From Pseudomonadota bacterium (GTDB lineage Bacteria > Pseudomonadota > Alphaproteobacteria > UBA8366), in assembly GCA_036339585.1 (NCBI GenBank), contig JAYZAS010000011.1, forward strand, positions 1 through 64,000: 64,000 nucleotides of DNA. Direction: 5' to 3'. Made by a program: the position numbers and the translations under genes. The notes below the pieces were generated by a model. That model ran no database searches. It was not told the origin of the DNA and worked only from the letters and a program-made list of their open reading frames with translations. Position 1 is the stretch's first letter. Each line of letters opens with the position of its first letter. This document shows, one piece after another, positions 56,369 to 64,000 of the stretch.

Positions 56369-57895
56369 CTACTTACGTAATTTTGTATTTTTGGGCGAGC
56401 GCAGCAGCAAAAGAAGTGGCATAAGCGCAATTACGGCAAACATCATTATCGTGAAGTCATGAATATAAGCGATAAATTGAGCCTCCGCATCAATCACTTC
56501 CCCAAAATTACTGAGACCCGCTACATCTTCTAAATCCCAATTTTCGGGCAATAAAGAATGTCTTAATCGTTCGTTGTACAAACTAGCATTTTCTGAAAGA
56601 CTTTGGCGGGCTGTATGGGTTGACTGAACCAAGAGTAAGAACAGGACGGAAACACCGATGGAAGAGGCTATTCGTCGAATAAGACTTAGAATGACGGAAG
56701 CGTCAGGCCGTAATGATGCGGGTATGTTTTGGAAAGCTGCAGTTACTGCGGCAGTAGACATGAAACCTAACCCAAAGCCTTGCACTAGTATTGCCAACAT
56801 AATAGGAAAGGGTCCTGTTTCCCTCGAGAGCTCAGAAAGCATCCAAGAGGAAAGGGCAAGACTTAGCATTCCGAGGAACAGTATGGGGCGTGGATTGAAA
56901 CGTTGTAGTAATAATCCGCAACAAAATGCAGCTATCATAGTTCCAATGCCACGCGGTGTCATTAGCACGCCAGCGTCCATAGGAGGGTAGCCGAGATGGT
57001 TCTGGAGAATCGGCGGTATTAGCCCTACATAGCCCCACATAGTGAAATTCAGAATAAAACCAAAAATGGCACCGACTATAAAATCACGATTTTTCAAAAC
57101 CGCTGGATTCAAATATGCGTTTCGTGTTGAGAAACAATGGATTGTAAAAACCCAAAAAGCCGATGCGGCTATGATAGAGTAAATTATAATTTCAGGAGAG
57201 TCGAACCAATCACGACGTTGACCATTATCAAGCATTAATTGAAAGGCGCCTACACAGATTGCTAAGAGAAAAAAACCAAATAAATCAAATCTTTTTGATC
57301 CTTCAGGTTTGTCAGTGGGCACAAGTGTATGCATCATGACTAAAGCGGTAAGACCCAGAGGGATATTCATCAAATAAACTACTTGCCAGCCGAAGAATTC
57401 AGTTAAAACTCCGCCAACCAATGGGCCAATAACCACGGCACTCATTCGCCCTGTTTGAAGCCAACCAAATGCCTTTCCATGTTGATCGGCCGGAAAAGTA
57501 GCAAGCACAACCTGTATCGTAAGGGGATTTAGTCCTGCAGCAAAACAACCCTGAAGAAACCTAAAGGCAACAATTTCTGGTATGCTTGATGATTGGGATA
57601 CTAATGTTGAGAATAAAAGGAATCCGCAAATTACGAAGATATAAAGCCTTTTACGGCCAAGCTTTCTCGCTAACCACGCGTAAACTGGAGTAAACATGGC
57701 CGCTGCAACAAGATAGGCGGTGAGCACCCACGAAACTTCTGTTATGGTCGCGGATAAAGCGCCTTGCATCTGTGGCAAGGCTACACCCGTAGCAAAGCTG
57801 TCCATACCCTGCATTGCCCCGGCGGGTATTGTCGACAAGGCAATGAGTAATTTTTGGCGTTCAGATAGCCTAACTTGTGTTTCAGTAGCTGCCAT
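56369..57895 (-). CDS. DHA2 family (EmrB/QacA) MFS exporter, copy 1
   Basis: ATG 57895 aligns with the starts of its paralogues and gives 508 residues. About 14 membrane helices; motif A-like WLARKLGRKRLY after helix 2; motif C-type helix near GRMSAVVIGPLVGG; helix 1 with GMDSFATGVALPQMQG. A long loop before the last helix holds LPENWDLEDVAG and QAQFIAYIHDF, a feature shared by all four copies. EmrB-type proteins export hydrophobic compounds, usually with an EmrA adaptor, not found next door. Last of four tandem genes. Confidence 0.93.
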   Translation of the reverse strand: MAATETQVRLSERQKLLIALSTIPAGAMQGMDSFATGVALPQMQGALSATITEVSWVLTAYLVAAAMFTPVYAWLARKLGRKRLYIFVICGFLLFSTLVSQSSSIPEIVAFRFLQGCFAAGLNPLTIQVVLATFPADQHGKAFGWLQTGRMSAVVIGPLVGGVLTEFFGWQVVYLMNIPLGLTALVMMHTLVPTDKPEGSKRFDLFGFFLLAICVGAFQLMLDNGQRRDWFDSPEIIIYSIIAASAFWVFTIHCFSTRNAYLNPAVLKNRDFIVGAIFGFILNFTMWGYVGLIPPILQNHLGYPPMDAGVLMTPRGIGTMIAAFCCGLLLQRFNPRPILFLGMLSLALSSWMLSELSRETGPFPIMLAILVQGFGLGFMSTAAVTAAFQNIPASLRPDASVILSLIRRIASSIGVSVLFLLLVQSTHTARQSLSENASLYNERLRHSLLPENWDLEDVAGLSNFGEVIDAEAQFIAYIHDFTIMMFAVIALMPLLLLLRSPKNTKLRK

Positions 57896-58142
57896 TAAAA
57901 AATTTAACTTAACTTTAGTATTTGTGACACCGCAGAAATATGGCTTGCCCAAACTTTAACACCGGATTAAAGGCATTTATTCTTGACAATAGGAAAGTTG
58001 TTTTTAGGCTCCTTTTTCCTTCCCCTTGTCTGAAAATCGGAAGAGCATTTGTAGTGTTCTATTAATAGCGCTTCATATAGTTAATCAAGCCTTTGTAAAA
58101 GAATGGCATCGGTAGAAGACGAAGATAAAATGATACAACTGG

Positions 58143-59660
58143 TTAGTATTTTTTTGTATCAAGTCGCATCAAAAATACAAGTGGGAAGAGACATAACAGA
58201 ATTACAGCCATAAGCTGAAAATCAAATAGGAAGCCAAGAAATTCGGCTTCTTTTTCAACGAGTCGGTTCAAATGGAAGGCTCCAGACTGTTCATCTGGGT
58301 TCCAACTTTCGGGAACTGATAGCTCTCGTAGGCGTTCAGGCGCGATATGTATCGCTAGGCCATTGCGCACTGACTGGGTTTTATGAACAAGCACACTTAC
58401 AAGAATTGAAATTCCTATCGAAGTCCCAAGCCTGCGAGCAAGTGAGTTCATCACTGTCGCATCAGGACGCAGTGCTGGGTCAAGGCTGGTAAAAGCGCAG
58501 GCAGTGATGGGAACGGTAAAGGCTCCTATGCCAAACCCTTGAAGAATAACAATTGCCATAATGTATTGTATCGGCGTATCGGCAGTAATTAACGATAAGA
58601 GCCACATAGAACCTGCCATCGAGAGCAATCCAAGAGTAACTGTTGGACGTGGGTCGCGCCCCGTAAGAAGCCATCCGGCTACCGAAGCACCTATTATTGA
58701 GCCAATTCCCCGCATCGCCATTACTATTCCAGCGCTCGTCGGAGGATGGCCCATGTGATCTTGAATCACTTTTGGTAGCAGCCCAGCCATGCCATAAATC
58801 ATGAATCCGAGCGCGAACACCAGAACCAGTCCAATAAAGAAATCCCTATTCATGAAGACGTGCGGATCGATATAGGTATTTTTTGCAGTTGAGACGTGGA
58901 CAGAAAACAAATAAATACCAATCGCTGAAAGAGCAGCAAATATTATTATTGTATTGCTTGCAAACCACTCCAAACGCTCACCCTGATCGAGCAGTAACTG
59001 CAAAAATAGGATAGCTATGCTTAGGGTAATAAAGCCAAACATATCAAACTTGGATGCCTTGATAATACCGCCCTCAGGAATATAGCGAGCCACCAAGTAA
59101 AAAGCCGCCAACGTAACTGGGATGTTGGCCCAAAAAACCCAACGCCAGTCAAACCACTCGGTAAGAAAACCACCTACAATAGGGCCTAGCATTACGCCGG
59201 CCATTCTGCCGTTTGACATCCAGCTGAAAGCCTGTGGGTGAAGTTGCCTAGGGTAGGCGGCTAATAATACCTGCTGCGCGAGAGGATTTAGGCCAGCGGA
59301 AAATGCTCCTTGAATAAACCTGTATATGATTAATTCGAGCAAAGTATTTGAGGTAGCTACAAGCAAGGTGCTGCCTATAAAGCCTGCTATAGTAATAAGG
59401 AGGAGTTTTTTTCTTCCAAGTTTTTTGCTTGCCCATCCGAATAATGGCATGAAGATGGCGGCTGCAACCAGATATGAAGTCAGCACCCAAGAAATTTCCG
59501 TAATCGTTGCAGAAAAACTACCTTGCATAATAGGAATGGCAACAGAGACCGCAAAAGTATCCATGCCTTGCATGGAACCGCAAGGAACTATTGCGACTGC
59601 AACCCAAAAACGTTCTTTTGCTGGCAGGTGAGTAGTTCGTTCGCTACTGGCATCGGACAT
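58143..59660 (-). CDS. DHA2 family (EmrB/QacA) MFS exporter, copy 2
   Basis: The 505-residue protein has GMDTFAVSVAIPIMQG in helix 1, WASKKLGRKKLLL motif A, and GRMAGVMLGPIVGGFLTEW. The final loop reads VPESWNPDEQSG and EAEFLGFLFDF, the most divergent version of this loop in the set. It starts 4 nt after copy 3 ends, so they are coupled; copy 1 follows after 247 bp. Confidence 0.93.
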   Translation of the reverse strand: MSDASSERTTHLPAKERFWVAVAIVPCGSMQGMDTFAVSVAIPIMQGSFSATITEISWVLTSYLVAAAIFMPLFGWASKKLGRKKLLLITIAGFIGSTLLVATSNTLLELIIYRFIQGAFSAGLNPLAQQVLLAAYPRQLHPQAFSWMSNGRMAGVMLGPIVGGFLTEWFDWRWVFWANIPVTLAAFYLVARYIPEGGIIKASKFDMFGFITLSIAILFLQLLLDQGERLEWFASNTIIIFAALSAIGIYLFSVHVSTAKNTYIDPHVFMNRDFFIGLVLVFALGFMIYGMAGLLPKVIQDHMGHPPTSAGIVMAMRGIGSIIGASVAGWLLTGRDPRPTVTLGLLSMAGSMWLLSLITADTPIQYIMAIVILQGFGIGAFTVPITACAFTSLDPALRPDATVMNSLARRLGTSIGISILVSVLVHKTQSVRNGLAIHIAPERLRELSVPESWNPDEQSGAFHLNRLVEKEAEFLGFLFDFQLMAVILLCLFPLVFLMRLDTKKY

Positions 59661-59664
59661 GTTC

Positions 59665-61251
59665 TTAACTGTTCTTTTTTGCCGATTTTGAGTATTTGGG
59701 ATGCTCTTCCATTTCGCCCGGCGGCTTAATTCGCAAAACTAGTACGAGCGGTAGAAGTAAAAACATCAAAAGTGTCATAAGCCGAAAATCATGAAGATAA
59801 GCGATAAATTCCGCTTGTTTGTCTATGACCTTCTCCATAGATAATAAGCCTGGCAGGCTGTCTAGATTCCATTTTTCTGGCAATGGAAGGTGTTTGAAAA
59901 GCTCATTATGGGCAGTGTAGTTCTCGCTGAGGACCTGCCTTGCACTTTGTGTTGATCGAGCGAGCTGTGTTACTAAAACTGATACTCCGATCGCCGATCC
60001 CAAGCGTCTAAACAAACTCAGGACCGACGTCCCATCTGCACGCTGAGATGGTGACATTGATTGGAAAGCTACCGTCGTGAGCGATACTGAAAGAAACCCA
60101 AATCCTGCTCCTTGTATAAACAATGCCAGAGAGATGTATATCGCGTTGACCTCAGGAGTGAAAAAAGACAACCAGCACGTTGATCCACCTATACAGCATA
60201 TACCAAGCGCCGAGATTGGCCGGGCCGAATATCTCATTAGCATTGCGCCCGCGATAAGTGACGAAACCATCGTGCCTATGCCTCGTGGTACCATCAGGAA
60301 ACCAGTGGAAATAACTGGGTATCCCATGTGGTTTTGCAATATTGGAGGAATTAATCCAGCGTAACCGAAAACCATAAAATTGAGTAGAAATCCAAAGAGC
60401 AGTCCTATTAGGAATTCACGATTGGCGAAAACTCTCGGGTTTAGGAAAGGATTGCGGCTCAAAAAGATATGACCAACAAATAAATATAGTGCGCCAGCAG
60501 ATAGCAATGTTGCACCGATGATTTCTACTGAGTCAAACCAACCTAGGGTTTGACCTTGATCAAGAGCATATTGTAGCGCAAGGATAGCGATACCGAGTAT
60601 TAGAAAACCAAAAAGATCGAATTTTTTGGTAGTCTCAGGATGCCCCCGCGGCACGTAAAGGTAAACCAGATATGCTGCCAGCATTCCAAGGGGGATGTTT
60701 GTAAGGAATACAAAACGCCAAGAGAAGTATTCCGTCATAATGCCGCCCAATAATGGCCCCACAATGATACCGCTCATCCGCCCGGTTGTTAACCAACCGA
60801 AGGCTATTCCCTGTTGACTGACAGGGAATGTTGCTAGGACGATTTGCATAAGTAGTGGGTTGAAACCAGCTCCAAAGAATCCTTGGCAGAATCGGAAAAA
60901 AATTATCTCTTCAAGGCTATCTGATTGAGCTATTAATCCGGCACATGAACAAAAACCGATAATTATAATTAGAAATAATTTTCGACGTCCGACACGCCGG
61001 GCGAGCCATCCATACATAGGCGTAAAAACTGTCGCGGCAACCAAGAAGGCAGTAAGGATCCAGGAAATTTCCAGTAAGGTTGCTGATAAAACCCCCTGCA
61101 TGCGTGGTAATGCTACGCCGACAGCAAAAGTATCCATGCCCGTAATCATGCCGGCCGGCAAAATACCAATGACCACAGCAATGCGTTGACGAGGTGTTAG
61201 TAGAACCTCTCTTTCTTCGGGCTCCTGTTTGGATTCTGATTTTTCTATCAT
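59665..61251 (-). CDS. DHA2 family (EmrB/QacA) MFS exporter, copy 3
   Basis: The 528-residue protein has GMDTFAVGVALPRMQG, WLARRVGRRKLFL, GRMSGIIVGPLLGG, and a final loop with LPEKWNLDSLPG and QAEFIAYLHDF; overall closest to copy 1. The C-terminal ~25 residues are hydrophilic and charged (EMEEHPKYSKS). Its start overlaps the stop of copy 4 in an ATGA, indicating translational coupling. Confidence 0.93.
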   Translation of the reverse strand: MIEKSESKQEPEEREVLLTPRQRIAVVIGILPAGMITGMDTFAVGVALPRMQGVLSATLLEISWILTAFLVAATVFTPMYGWLARRVGRRKLFLIIIIGFCSCAGLIAQSDSLEEIIFFRFCQGFFGAGFNPLLMQIVLATFPVSQQGIAFGWLTTGRMSGIIVGPLLGGIMTEYFSWRFVFLTNIPLGMLAAYLVYLYVPRGHPETTKKFDLFGFLILGIAILALQYALDQGQTLGWFDSVEIIGATLLSAGALYLFVGHIFLSRNPFLNPRVFANREFLIGLLFGFLLNFMVFGYAGLIPPILQNHMGYPVISTGFLMVPRGIGTMVSSLIAGAMLMRYSARPISALGICCIGGSTCWLSFFTPEVNAIYISLALFIQGAGFGFLSVSLTTVAFQSMSPSQRADGTSVLSLFRRLGSAIGVSVLVTQLARSTQSARQVLSENYTAHNELFKHLPLPEKWNLDSLPGLLSMEKVIDKQAEFIAYLHDFRLMTLLMFLLLPLVLVLRIKPPGEMEEHPKYSKSAKKNS

Positions 61252-62786
61252 TTATTTCCAAGCGTTTTCTTTGGAGATCGTTCCGAACCTCGGAATAATA
61301 GTATTAGCGGCATCATAAGTAATATTACTATGCCAAGGACATGAAAGTCGAAAAGGTAAGCGATGAACTCAGCTTGCCTTGTCACTTCTTTATCGAGTGC
61401 TGCCATGCCTTGAATATTGGTTAAACTCCAGCTGTCAGGTAACTCTTTGTGGCGAAAAATTTCATTCAGTTGACTTACATTTGCACCAAGTATCTCATGG
61501 TTACGCTGGGTATTTCTAGCGATCATTCCGACAAGTACTGACACTCCAACACTGGATCCAATTTTACGCATTAGGCTCATAAATGCTGTTGCTTCGGCAC
61601 GGTGTTCTGCAGGAAGCGTAGCAAATGTCATGGAATTTCCTGATACGAAGAAAAGCCCGAAACCAAAGCCTTGAATAATTATCGCGAAAATGAAGTGCCA
61701 GGTTGCTGTCTCAGGTGTGAAGCCAGCCATCATCCAGAGTGATAAAGACATTAGTGACATTCCAAATGCGCAGATCCATTTTGGGTTGAACCGGATCATA
61801 AGCCTTCCGGCGGTAGTAGAAGCTAATGCGGTTGCAATTCCGCGAGGGGCAAGGATAAGTCCAATTGTCAGAACCGGAACATCCATTAATCTGTTTAGGA
61901 AGGATGGAATTAGGCCCGTAAGTCCGACAAGTGTTACTCCGTGCATGGTAGTTAAACATAATCCAAGAACTAAATTACGGTTTTTAAAAATGGCGGGTTC
62001 GACAAATGGCTCATTCGAGGTCAATATATGCACTATAAAAAGGTAGAGTGCGAGACAGGCCGCAGCAAGTTCGAGCAAGATTTCGGGGGAGTGGAACCAG
62101 TCAAGCTTGTTGCCCCTATCTAGCATAAGTTGTGTAGCGCCAAGACAAATTGTGAGTAGTATGAACCCAAACCAATCGAAAGGTCGTTTTTCATTATCCT
62201 TGCTCTCAGGCACAAACATGTAAATTAATAACATGGCGACGGAAGCTATCGGGATATTCACGTAAAAATTCCAGCGCCACGATAAAAATTCAGTGAGTAT
62301 TCCACCAAGTGTTGGGCCGCAAATTGCGCTAAACATTACTCCAAATGACCACCAGCTGATTGCGATTCCGTGTTCTTCGCGTGGATATATATCGAGAAGG
62401 ATATGCATTGAAAGAGGAACCAGGGCAGCACCGAAGACACCCTGTGTAAAACGATAGGCGACCATTTCATTAATTCCGTCAGCTCCACCAGCAAGCATTG
62501 AACAGACAATAAAGCCACCTATAACAACAAGGAATAGTCGCTTACGACCGAATTTACGACCGAGCCAGCTCACTGGCGGTGTGGCAATGGCAACTGCAAT
62601 TAGATAAGATGTTAAAATCCACGATGCTTCCTCAAAGGTTAGCGATAGCGAGCCCCGTATATGTGGCAGAGCGACAGCAGCAAGCATTGTATCCATGCCT
62701 TGTAACCCAGCCCCCATCACGGTAGCTATAGTTATTATTCCACGGTGGGTAACAGAGTCGGTGATTTTACTCGCTGTTTTAGGCAT
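61248..62786 (-). CDS. DHA2 family (EmrB/QacA) MFS exporter, copy 4
   Basis: Start taken as ATG 62786 (512 residues); a GTG at 62822 is possible. Helix 1 reads GMDTMLAAVALPHIRG, motif A is WLGRKFGRKRLFL, and the helix 5 region FGVMFSAICGPTLGG lacks the GRM sequence of the other three, so this is the most divergent copy. The final loop has LPDSWSLTNIQG and QAEFIAYLFDF. First gene of the four-gene operon; divergent from the hydrolase at 62.9 kb. Confidence 0.92.
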   Translation of the reverse strand: MPKTASKITDSVTHRGIITIATVMGAGLQGMDTMLAAVALPHIRGSLSLTFEEASWILTSYLIAVAIATPPVSWLGRKFGRKRLFLVVIGGFIVCSMLAGGADGINEMVAYRFTQGVFGAALVPLSMHILLDIYPREEHGIAISWWSFGVMFSAICGPTLGGILTEFLSWRWNFYVNIPIASVAMLLIYMFVPESKDNEKRPFDWFGFILLTICLGATQLMLDRGNKLDWFHSPEILLELAAACLALYLFIVHILTSNEPFVEPAIFKNRNLVLGLCLTTMHGVTLVGLTGLIPSFLNRLMDVPVLTIGLILAPRGIATALASTTAGRLMIRFNPKWICAFGMSLMSLSLWMMAGFTPETATWHFIFAIIIQGFGFGLFFVSGNSMTFATLPAEHRAEATAFMSLMRKIGSSVGVSVLVGMIARNTQRNHEILGANVSQLNEIFRHKELPDSWSLTNIQGMAALDKEVTRQAEFIAYLFDFHVLGIVILLMMPLILLFRGSERSPKKTLGNK

Positions 62787-62902
62787 GGTGACTGGAGAAT
62801 ATAGAAATTGTGTTTGATCCACTTATAATAGAATAATCGGCATGATTTTGTTGGTCTTTATATGTTTTGGTTAAATCGCAGTCACGGCAGGAACGGGGAA
62901 AC

Positions 62903-63688
62903 ATGACAAAGAAACAACCTATTGCATTTGTTACCCAAGGAAGCGGACCGAAACTTGTGCTTTTTCATGGGGGGTTTGGCTGTCGGTATCATTGGGTAAA
63001 AAATATTGAGGCCCTAGCGGAGCAATTCACTGTTTATGCAATTGATCATCCAGGGTATGGAGAAAGCCTTGGTGTCTCTTCCGAAATGTCCGGGCCAGAA
63101 TATTTAGATTATTTTTATCTCGCTTTACAAGGTATGTTTCCAGCCGATGAACCGTTAAAATTTGCAGGTTTTTCGTTCGGCGGAGCGATTGCTGCCAATA
63201 TGGCTGCCCGAATGGGTAGCAGAATAAGTCATCTATTGTTGATTTCGCCCGCCGGAGGGCCGAAGAGGGACTATCCCAATAGGCCGACGCGTAGCTACAA
63301 GGAAGCAGGAGATGATGAGGCTCTACTGAGAGATATTTGCCGTCATAATTTACTTGTAAACATGCTTTCATTTCCTGAAACTGTCACAGAACAATGCCTA
63401 GATATTCAAGTGTATTGTGTAAATCATACCAAATTTAACAGTCGTAAAGTTAGTGGCGGAGATACTTTAGCCAGTGACCTTGGGAATCTGAAAAGCAAGC
63501 TTAGAGTATTGTGGGGTGAGGGCGATGACTCTGAATATAGAAATGCAAATCAATTAATTGACGATATCCGTTCGGCATACCCCGGGGTATTAGATTTGCA
63601 TCGGGTACCTGATGCGGGGCATTGGGCAGCATTTGAGAATCCCGAGGCCGTAAACTCACTTATGATTGATTTTTTTACTGCTGAGTGA
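62903..63688 (+). CDS. Alpha/beta hydrolase
   Basis: ATG 62903, preceded by AGGAACGGGG, gives 261 residues. Motifs: LFHGGFGCRYHW (oxyanion), DHPGYGES, nucleophile elbow GFSFGG (Ser ~97), an Asp late in the core (VLWGEGDDSE) and His in DAGHWAAFENP. It resembles carbon-carbon hydrolases of meta-cleavage type and general esterases. It diverges from the exporter operon with a ~115-bp shared upstream region, so common control is possible. Confidence 0.9.
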   Translation: MTKKQPIAFVTQGSGPKLVLFHGGFGCRYHWVKNIEALAEQFTVYAIDHPGYGESLGVSSEMSGPEYLDYFYLALQGMFPADEPLKFAGFSFGGAIAANMAARMGSRISHLLLISPAGGPKRDYPNRPTRSYKEAGDDEALLRDICRHNLLVNMLSFPETVTEQCLDIQVYCVNHTKFNSRKVSGGDTLASDLGNLKSKLRVLWGEGDDSEYRNANQLIDDIRSAYPGVLDLHRVPDAGHWAAFENPEAVNSLMIDFFTAE

Positions 63689-64000
63689 TCGCAAGCATTT
63701 TGTCGGAGCAAGAATAAGGGGTCCGGAAGCGACGGTTTTACATTCTTGCATGAGGCTGAAAAGAATTGGTGGTTGGGAAGAAATGTTTTTGGTCGCCCAT
63801 GTCGCAGCAACAGGATAATCATTGTACCACCATTGTTGGTCTAAAATACTTCCATCTGCTGACCTCATGTCAACCAGTAAATGAGTAGGCCTATACAGGT
63901 CCAGAAAATCGATCAAAGGTTGGCGAGAATTCCCATATTGGGCATAAATTAGACTCTTCGTTGCGCTTTGTAGATTATTTATGTAAGGCAGGGAGTAGGG
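63656..64000 (-). CDS. C-terminal part of an unidentified protein (runs off window)
   Basis: On the minus strand a frame is open from the window end to a TGA at 63656, 114 codons. It contains protein-like segments (LLVDMRSADGS, QQWWYNDYPVA) and no internal stop. The tail overlaps the 3' end of the convergent hydrolase by 33 bp. I do not recognise the family; the Tyr/Trp/Asp pattern could be an extracytoplasmic domain of a membrane protein. Moderate confidence that it is real. Confidence 0.5.
   Translation of the reverse strand, partial: PYSLPYINNLQSATKSLIYAQYGNSRQPLIDFLDLYRPTHLLVDMRSADGSILDQQWWYNDYPVAATWATKNISSQPPILFSLMQECKTVASGPLILAPTKCLRSLSSKKINHK

Noticed and set aside
1-64000. CRISPR arrays, tRNA/rRNA genes, insertion sequences, prophage
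   Set aside because: No regularly spaced identical repeats outside the RTX gene, no tRNA T-loop patterns in spacers, no transposase or integrase coding sequence seen.

Overview
The window reads as a chromosomal segment of a free-living, probably marine alphaproteobacterium of moderate to low GC. The pointers are the M23-peptidase/bactofilin pair, DUF4174 and DUF3144 proteins, a DUF1007/NicO metal pair, a tripartite tricarboxylate transporter (TTT), several MFE-2-type acyl-CoA enzymes, a sulfatase, and 2OG-Fe(II) oxygenases of the PF13759 type. I saw no rRNA, tRNA, transposase, integrase, prophage or CRISPR array. Lineage below class cannot be fixed from the sequence alone.

Region 1 (1-10.4 kb) is a type I secretion locus. 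A giant RTX/cadherin-like adhesin (5' end outside the window) converges on a tight three-gene operon, read hlyB-like ABC exporter, hlyD-like adaptor, then a TPR protein fused to a tubulin-tyrosine-ligase-like (TTL) ATP-grasp domain. The TTL-like ligase in an RTX secretion operon is the most unusual thing here and suggests amino-acid ligation onto the secreted protein or its apparatus. Region 2 (10.4-26.4 kb) is mostly housekeeping: glnS, a decayed ynfA, sthA, a possible alpha/alpha-toroid protein, an orphan EmrA-like adaptor, a rhodanese, an M23 peptidase overlapping a bactofilin, a lytic transglycosylase, dapA, smpB and gloB.

Region 3 (26.4-46.6 kb) is catabolic and transport-rich: two gamma-glutamyltransferase-like enzymes, a sulfatase, a Ni/Co exporter pair, a flavoprotein and GST, split MFE-2-like dehydrogenase and hydratase genes, an enoyl-CoA hydratase-like protein, an MFS carrier, an isocitrate lyase/PEP mutase (ICL/PEPM) protein, an HdrD/GlpC-like Fe-S protein, a complete TTT system (tctC-tctA-tctB) and a RidA protein.

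Region 4 (47.1-49.7 kb) holds four 2OG-Fe(II) oxygenase-like genes that read as one two-gene unit duplicated in tandem. Region 5 (49.8-56.3 kb) has an ArsC/Spx-like protein, an SDR without its catalytic residues, and a minus-strand group of a carboxymuconolactone-decarboxylase-like protein, two ICL/PEPM paralogues and aconitase. Region 6 (56.3-62.8 kb) is a run of four tandem DHA2 (EmrB/QacA) exporters with no adaptor beside them; the nearest adaptor gene is about 40 kb away. An alpha/beta hydrolase and the tail of an unidentified gene close the window. Functional links between regions are inferred from adjacency and family knowledge only.
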